Below are positions 63,719-64,000 of a stretch of 64,000 bases of DNA, piece by piece. The translations under genes were made by a program, and so were the position numbers. The notes beneath the pieces are model-generated. The model was not told where the DNA came from. It saw nothing but the letters and a program-made list of their open reading frames with translations, and did not search any database. The first letter of the stretch is position 1; each line of letters starts with the position of its first letter. Source of the DNA: CBDBBY01 sp965203795 (GTDB lineage Bacteria; Pseudomonadota; Alphaproteobacteria; Rhodobacterales; Rhodobacteraceae); contig OZ241915.1 in assembly GCA_965203795.1 (NCBI GenBank), positions 2,356,001 to 2,420,000 of the forward strand. The letters are read 5' to 3'.

Positions 63719-63745
63719 GCGCGGCCGACGCGGAACCGGCCGCGC
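63719..63745. terminator. Hairpin between converging pdeM and folD
   Basis: An 8-bp stem GCGCGGCC/GGCCGCGC with an 11-nt loop lies between the two stop codons, where a shared terminator is expected. There is no T-run. Confidence 0.45.
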
Positions 63746-63754
63746 TCCGTCGGC

Positions 63755-64000
63755 CTATCTCAGGATGTCTTCGGCAGCTCCCATGCCGAGCGATGCCCTG
63801 CAAGCGGAAAGCGTGTTCGCAAGCAGGCAGGCAATCGTCATCGGCCCTACGCCCCCGGGCACCGGGGTTATCGCTCCGGCTACCCGGTTCGCCTCCCCGA
63901 AATCCACATCGCCCACAATCGCGCCTTTCCCGGAACCGGGCGCGGGCACCCGGTTGATCCCCACATCGATCACAGTCGCGCCCGGCTTTATCCAGCCGCC
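63755..64000 (-). CDS. folD: Bifunctional methylene-THF dehydrogenase/cyclohydrolase, 3' part
   Basis: The last 81 codons of FolD; the rest lies beyond the window edge. Visible are IDVGINRV, the NAD(P)-binding part GDVDF, and the conserved PVPGGVGPMTIACLLANT. FolD interconverts 5,10-methylene-, methenyl- and 10-formyl-THF. With fau and the LigM-like gene it is the third folate one-carbon gene here. Confidence 0.9.
   Translation of the reverse strand, partial: GGWIKPGATVIDVGINRVPAPGSGKGAIVGDVDFGEANRVAGAITPVPGGVGPMTIACLLANTLSACRASLGMGAAEDILR

Overview
The window is G+C-rich DNA from what is most likely an alphaproteobacterium. The best evidence is the tRNA-His gene at 21.3 kb: its first base pair is G1:U72, its discriminator is A73, and no G(-1) is encoded. 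That is the known alphaproteobacterial exception to the bacterial tRNA-His identity rule. MmcB, the PIMT-TolC gene order, an HvrA-like H-NS protein, the ligase-associated helicase and phosphoesterase pair, and a LigM-type O-demethylase all fit. The dense load of decaying insertion sequences and an exported ankyrin-repeat protein suggest, as inference only, a host-associated lineage.

From about 1 to 25.5 kb lies an accessory island. It holds a complete Gabija anti-phage pair (gajA-gajB), a DUF6765 protein, an XRE/ImmA pair, an RHH-GNAT toxin-antitoxin-like operon with a coupled 35-residue ORF, a broken AbiEi antitoxin, and a DUF262 protein followed by a frameshifted HEPN gene. Between these lie remnants of IS21, ISKra4, IS1634, IS5, IS1182-like, IS4, ISNCY and probably IS110 elements. 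Several are nested: IS5 in IS21, and one IS1182-like element inside another with a CTAG duplication. Of the three full-length IS5 copies, only the one at 22.0-23.4 kb keeps an uninterrupted frame and all three catalytic residues.

From 25.6 to 40.1 kb the sequence is mostly ordinary chromosome: a LigM-like aryl O-demethylase, tRNA-Gln, mmcB, an operon of 5-formyl-THF cyclo-ligase, a YmdB-type phosphoesterase and a glycosyltransferase, an MsbA-like ABC exporter, a TbpB-like surface lipoprotein, an HTH protein, a class V aminotransferase and valS. From 40.1 to 44.3 kb is a second IS graveyard with a small coiled-coil membrane protein, a 318-bp IS5-derived miniature element with an exact 4-bp target duplication, a secreted ankyrin protein, and a 269-bp element bounded by 42-bp perfect inverted repeats that encloses a cysteine-rich mini-ORF.

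From 44.3 to 64 kb are a CoxL-like molybdenum hydroxylase subunit, tolC, pcm, acetoacetyl-CoA synthetase, an H-NS-like protein, an AGE-family epimerase, copA, a second TbpB-like lipoprotein sharing a leader motif with the first, sbcB, tRNA-Cys, the ligase-associated helicase and phosphoesterase, and the end of folD. Identifications were made by eye from motifs. IS family names for short fragments are less certain than the housekeeping genes.
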